A DNA stretch of 64,000 bases from Manduca sexta (taxonomy: Eukaryota; Arthropoda; Insecta; Lepidoptera; Sphingidae): contig NC_051120.1 in assembly GCF_014839805.1 (NCBI RefSeq), forward strand, positions 8,432,001 to 8,496,000, given 5' to 3'. Positions within the stretch are counted from its first letter, which is position 1. Each line of letters begins with the position of its first letter. The notes under the pieces are model-generated. The model ran no database searches and was not told the DNA's origin. It was given only the letters and a program-made list of their open reading frames with translations. Below, one piece after another: positions 58,621 to 64,000 of this stretch. The translations under genes were made by a program, and so were the position numbers.

Positions 58621-58666
58621 TTTGTGTCTGTGTTAATAATTGTTGTCGTCTTCGTATGATGTTGAG

Positions 58667-58735
58667 ATGGATCCGATAGCTGCAGACAACGGATTAGTTG
58701 TGAATAATTTGAACCACGTCCGTAGCGATTCTCAG
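58667..58735 (+). CDS. First coding exon of a gene running past the window
   Basis: 23 codons, MDPIAADNGLVVNNLNHVRS then DSQ, ending CTCAG before the strong donor GTAAGT in phase 0. Downstream the frame continues only as intron. No partner exon was found in the remaining 5 kb, so a long first intron is implied. Two ATGs at 58656 and 58659 in another frame open an 8-codon upstream ORF that overlaps this start and ends at 58679; it would lower translation of the main frame. I do not recognise the protein from 23 residues. Confidence 0.6.
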
Positions 58736-58739
58736 GTAA

Positions 58740-60045
58740 GTCGCCTGCGCCGTGTTCTGTGTATCGATGGGGCGAAACACGTTTCCCGTTGCATACCTAT
58801 GAATAAGTACAATGACACTGTAATTTGATACATTTTCACATGTTGTTTCGACGAATTTAACTCGTACTTACAATTCTCTACTTATTAAAGTTATAAAAAC
58901 TTTATCTTTCATAAAATTTTTGTGATATTATTCAAGTAAAACAAAATTTCTATTTCTTATATAGTATATACTATCAACACGTAGTCATAGTATATGCAAA
59001 TCTATTAATGAATAATGTTTAAACTAGATCAATGATCCAAATGATTGAAACCAGATTGTCACGTGGTAAAACTTCTTTGTTACGTGAAGTTACGTGTGTT
59101 GTCGCAATAGCCTATTGTTTTGATTGTTAAGTAGAGTGTAGTAACAGAGATTTATGGCTGATGAACTGCACTCTGAAAGTATCCGCTCTTTTAACCCCCG
59201 ACGTAAAAAGAGGGCTATTGTTGGCTAGAGATTTTGGATATGGGAGACTAGACATGTCTTTTTAACCATGCCATAAGTTATACGTTATGTATAGTATTTT
59301 GTGTGTTTTCTCTTGTAGAGTATTAGATAAATGGATTTAACATGACATCCCAATGTAGACTTTTTAGAAAGTGTTTAACATAGGAAAGCAGTGACCATAG
59401 AGTTCTGAGGACAAAAAAATGTAGACTTCTAAAGATCCTGAATTGATGAAAAAGCAAGAAATTTTCTACCTATTAAAGGAGAAGACGCGAAAGAGGTGTG
59501 TCAAGTTATTAGCTTTCGATATTTACGTACCCCCTCGCGATGAGAGTATTTTTATGTACCTACATACATATATTTCTAAATGAAAAAGCCTAAATGTCGA
59601 AATAACTACGCTGGTCTTAGACAATAAACACAACGCTTGTAAACATCTACCATAGACAATAACTTAAAAACATGTTTTATTTTTTTTACTATTAACGAGA
59701 AAGTCTAATGAAACAGCTCAGCCTACCTATGATACCTATAAAGAGTGTCAACGTCTTACTTTGATCTAAATACAAGTACAAGCCATCTGATAATAAACAG
59801 TAATTACTACAACAGTGTCAGTTAAATAGGAACCAGCGAAAAGTGATATTTACACTAATAGGTTCACTTTCAAATCTAAAGTCTGGATGCTCCTCGCCAA
59901 TAGTGTAGCAGATTCTCAAATATAAAAGTCTCCGGATTTTTTTTTTATATTAAGTATATATTTTATAGTATAAGTATATCTGTATTTAAGCAGAATGTTT
60001 GTTTTATATAATATATGTATTGTCTTATTTATTTTTATATACCTA
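58740..60045. other. First intron of the 58.6-kb gene, no other gene seen
   Basis: AT-rich, no repeat family assigned. Confidence 0.4.
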
Positions 60046-60051
60046 CACCCA

Positions 60052-60160
60052 CATTGTCTCATCTCTGCAACACCCAAAGGTTGACTGTTAGAAAATGCCT
60101 CAGGCATTAAGTCCGCCTGTATGCATTTACTGTATATAAAGTTTACATAAATAAATAAGT
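60052..60160 (+). mobile_element. LINE-type 3' UTR fragment
   Basis: CAACACCCAAAGGTTGACTG, CATTAAGTCCGCCTGTATGC and an AAATAAATAAG tail resemble a very common lepidopteran retroposon 3' end. Recognised from memory of the family, not from another copy in this window. Confidence 0.5.
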
Positions 60161-60865
60161 ATTTTCCGAAAGGGAACTCTACATAACCTATAGGTACTAA
60201 TATGCATGAATGTCTGCATGCTAATGATAGATTCTACGTAAATTCGATATAAAAGGAAACCGACAGGAATTGTGTCAAATGTTAAAATTTGGCTTCGAAT
60301 CGCCTTTGCAGAGTAAGCGTGAAAGTAAACTAGGTTTTCCGTGGAATAAGAACTTATATTTTTCTAATATATTACACGTTAGAAGACAACCGTAATAAGC
60401 TAGCACACGGCGCTTAGTAAAAAAAGTACATTGTTATTAATTCCAAATACAATAATTCAAACAGATACATACTATTATGCGGCCAGTTCACATTATATTA
60501 TAAAGAGGTTTTGTGTTTGCCTGTGCAACCTCAACAAAATGGACCATTCGCCACTGATAAGTAGGTACACAGTGCTGCACTGCGAAGAGGTATAAATAGA
60601 TGGGTAACTTTAGCATTAGTTCCTGAACAGACAGATTCCCGCTTAAAACAATTGAACTCAAACAAGATATTTTGTTTAAAATATTTTTTAAAAATTGTGT
60701 TTATTTGCTAACACGTATTGTAGAAATATTCCACACTTGCAATAGAGACTTAGACGCCAATCTTAACCATCCCTCTAGTTCTAGTTTACGGAGCCTAGAA
60801 TCTAGGCTAAGTGTTCGTCTAGTCATGTTGAGTTTACAGCCTCCAGGGACATGACATTCCGCTTA

Positions 60866-61003
60866 TCTATACTAATATTATAAAGAGGAAAGTTTGTAGT
60901 AGATAGGGGTTAATCTCTGGCAATAATAAACCAATTTTGGAAATGCTACATTACCCCCGCGTGCTAAAGGGTGGATGCGGGTGGATCCGCAGGCAAACGC
61001 TAG
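60866..61003 (+). mobile_element. Non-autonomous Helitron, 138 bp
   Basis: Starts TC TATACTAATATTATAAAG and ends AACGCTAG. A hairpin, TGCGG GTGGAT CCGCA, lies at 60976-60991, nine bases before CTAG. The host bases are A before and T after, the expected AT insertion point. The best-formed Helitron end in the window. Confidence 0.85.
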
Positions 61004-63360
61004 TAATCTTATGTTACAAGACATAAAGTTTAAAAAAACATTGCCTATAGGTACCGTAGTAGTGTAGATAAAATTTATTTTGTTAAGTATCGGTCACGTC
61101 AAAAACTTTCTAATTTTGAAAAACAATCCAAATGGCCTTGCTTTTCAGTTTATGACCGCGCGAGTGGTCATGACCTTATAAGCTCTCTGGCCTTGGATTA
61201 AAATGTTTTTTTACCCGAAACGCGATGACTTATCCAAGTGACAATTTAAAATTCTTGCTGACGCTTACGTTCGTGCTTACGAATAAAATAATATTCTATA
61301 CATATTTTTTAAAGAATAAAAGAGCGAATGCTGAATGTTTTATTTATTCACTTTACTGCGTTATTCGATGTGTGTCCAATTCTGGTGTGTAATAAACATT
61401 AAATTACATTTATTTTGTGCGTGTAAATGCATTATGCAAACTAATTGAACAAGTGTAATAGAAAACATGATTTAAATGAAAACATATAGCATACTTAGCA
61501 TGCATGTATTTTTTAATGAATGAAAAATAAAAGTAGCCACCCGCAATTTGAGTATTAAGGAAACGCTTTTGAAGATATTGTGTAATAGTAATAACTGCAC
61601 GTAAAATATGTACACTTAATTTTTTTTAATATGTTATAATGTTAAACTATTATAATTATAGTATAAACATGTTTGTAAAGGTTCTCCTTAACCAATTCAT
61701 TTGGCATTGTTATACGATGATCCTTAAAGTAAACGAATATACAAAACCACATTTATACTCAAAACATAAACCTTTAGTTTAAGAAATAAATAAAACAGCC
61801 GACCGCGCAGTGCGAAGTCGTGCCAAAACTTTTTCCAAAAAAATAAGGACAATCACAAATATGCACTTTGTTACTGTCGTTGTGGTGTCCATAATAAGCC
61901 TGAAGACACCACTACAAATTAACAAATACACCTTGGCAGAATTGGGCTCTTCTTTAGACGAATATTAAAGAAGTCTTGGTGGCCTTAAATTCACCTTTAA
62001 TTCATTTTAATTCCGGGATTTAAAAAGACTTAAAATAATCATGTGTTTATTTAGCTGTATTCGGTTATAATAATAAAATGAATATAAAAATTATCTTATT
62101 GCAAATCGTACTGTATTGCGTAATTTAGTAAATTCTTTGTTTACCACCAAGCCTTGAATGCTCGTCGAGATAAGTACCAACATAATAGAAAGTTCATATT
62201 TAAAATTAGATCATGTATAATTTTACTGGATGAGTAACATTAGCTGAGTTTCTACAGAGGTCTATGACCACGATATTATTGTTACAACTTCATTAAAAGC
62301 AGATTAGCACCGAAGAGGTTAGGCACAGTTTATTCGCTTATGAGATGAAACATTATTACTATCCTGCCAATTTTCATGTTTTGTGAGGTATTAAAAGTGA
62401 TTTATTTTGTGGTAGATTCAAAATTGAAGAGTCTGTTTTGCCTCAACGTATTTCTTGATTTTTTTTAAATTTTCAATAATTTGTTAGCGTACAATTTTGC
62501 AATTATGGAAGTAGAAGATACAGTAGACAGAAATGCTAAAAGGAAAGACATAATAACTCTTATCCGCCATCTCTATGGGTGACTCGTTTTCTCTCATTAT
62601 AACTAGTTATGTCGTTAATAATATTTTATCAGTGATTCAATTACTAGATATTAAATAAGCATTAAACTGTAAAACTTAAACGACTTAACAAGTTTAGATA
62701 ATTATTTAAAGGAAAGCAAATAGGATCTAACTTTAGTCTGAAACTCTATTTGCAAAATCTATTAGGTTTAAATTTTTGAGAATGATTGTTTACATTTTAA
62801 AATGATATGCTCTGGTCTTTAAGAATAAAATAAAAAAGTAAGAGAAGCCAAAGTTATAAAATTATAGTTTAATAAGTTTACGTAATGTGTTAAAGTCAAG
62901 AACTTTCGTCATTCGTTTTTTAATTATATGTTAGGGGAATAAATTCAAGGTTATATTTATCAAAACTCGCCTGGTTTAATAATAATATTTAATTGTATAC
63001 TTACTGCGCTCATAAACAATGTCAATGTTCTAGCTATGTTAAGTACTTGACGTAAAAGCAAAGTAAAGGAGATGGTGTAATTAAATTTATGTATTGACTA
63101 TTCAGTATTAACAAGTCTATTACATTTGTTTACATAAGTTTTAGAATTTGCATAAACCATCAAAGAATGTTCTTAGAAATCGAAGTTTTAATTATCTGCA
63201 AGAAATTTACATTCCGCAAAGCAAGTTCGTTCCCCTTTGTTGTATAAAAATGCAAATATCACCTGCCCGTGTTTTCCCGTATTATAACAATAAAGACACT
63301 GCCAACATAATAATAATAAGGAGCCGTAAAATCGAATGGATCCTCGAGATGAAAGAGACG
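61004..63360. other. Intronic or intergenic, no gene seen
   Basis: AT-rich. No repeat or coding signal that I could support. Confidence 0.4.
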
Positions 63361-63364
63361 TTGT

Positions 63365-63444
63365 TTTTTTGCGCCAACCTCCAAAATGAGAGGAAGGCAC
63401 ATGTCAGATGACGTCACCGTTCCCGAAAACCAGTTTCGCGCCAA
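63365..63444. promoter_or_regulatory. E2F/CRE-like site cluster
   Basis: TTTTTTGCGCCAA at about 63365-63377, TGACGTCA (perfect CRE palindrome) at 63409-63416 and TTTCGCGCCAA (perfect E2F-type site) at 63434-63444 fall within 80 bp. The surrounding GC content is raised. It may be an enhancer or alternative promoter. Confidence 0.4.
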
Positions 63445-64000
63445 TTCGCAGCTGTCGACGGCAAAGCGGTTGGGTCGGCAATAATTTAGCCTTTTTTTGC
63501 GTTTTCTCCCCGGCCTCGGGCAGGCTGCCTCTGAGATACACCGTTAACTCCTGCAATTAGACGCTCTTGCTCGTTTAATGAAGGGACAAGACTGAATATT
63601 GTGCAAACTGTAAACATGTAACATAATATCTCGGTGAAGGAAGGCAAACCTTCAGCGTTCTGTACTCGTTTAATGTTGGTTTTCTTCTCAGGTTGCATTT
63701 TAAAATATCTTATATTTATATTGAGTTAAAAGAATTCTGACTGCATTTTTTTCCTGTCTAAATTAATTTATAATTTTTAAACAAATACATTGAGTCTTAA
63801 AAATGTTATTAAGATACGCATTGATAAAAATATTTTTCAGTATTTAATGGTTTTTAAATGTTTGTAATGTAGATTGTATGCTTGCCGTTATACTTTGTTT
63901 TAACCAATGTTTGCTTTAAAATGTATTTATTATCATGATTGGAAATATTGCAAGACACACTTAGCATGTCATGTTTGTTTCTGTGCTCAAACTACGAGTA
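63445..64000. other. No gene seen
   Basis: A GC-richer patch to about 63540, then AT-rich sequence to the window end. A minus ORF at 63486-63698 has no domain. Confidence 0.35.

Overview
The window is AT-rich, intron-rich animal DNA. It is best explained as nuclear genome of a moth or butterfly (Lepidoptera). I infer this from the interspersed repeats: Helitrons opening with TC and TATACTAATATTATAAA, RTE-like LINE tails encoding an AYVQQWT-type end, and a tRNA-headed SINE with a long conserved body. Most of the 64 kb is intergenic or intronic, with coding sequence concentrated in the last 20 kb.

Region by region. 1.3-6.5 kb: a complete Ty3/gypsy-type LTR retrotransposon on the minus strand, with identical 284-bp LTRs and a 4-bp target duplication. 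Its gag-pol frame is broken at three places. 6.5-45 kb: mostly empty AT-rich DNA carrying scattered insertions. These include five copies of one SINE (four here plus one at 43 kb), LINE 3' ends, a retroposed 127-bp unit, Helitrons, a foldback MITE, and a 77-bp minisatellite of about 13.6 copies at 37.1-38.2 kb. A few possible small exons (11.8, 15.3, 21.6, 22.0 kb) are weakly supported. 45.6-54.5 kb: an unrecognised plus-strand gene with a TATA promoter and four exons (about 178 aa, Ser/Arg-rich start, basic tail). Its second intron holds, on the opposite strand, a two-exon TXNDC12-like ER thioredoxin-fold protein, the only gene I can name.

53.2-57.2 kb: five short minus-strand reading frames (28 to 99 aa), each with one hydrophobic segment. 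Several share an A-Y-S-Y-G-M-like motif at the end of that segment. I read them as a tandem family of small single-pass membrane proteins; this is the best candidate here for something undescribed. 58.1-58.7 kb: a CpG-rich promoter region and the first coding exon of a plus-strand gene that continues beyond the window. 59-64 kb: repeats, one well-formed Helitron, and a short E2F/CRE-like cluster near 63.4 kb.

All assignments come from reading the sequence by eye. Splice sites are inferred from consensus and phase, with no transcript evidence.
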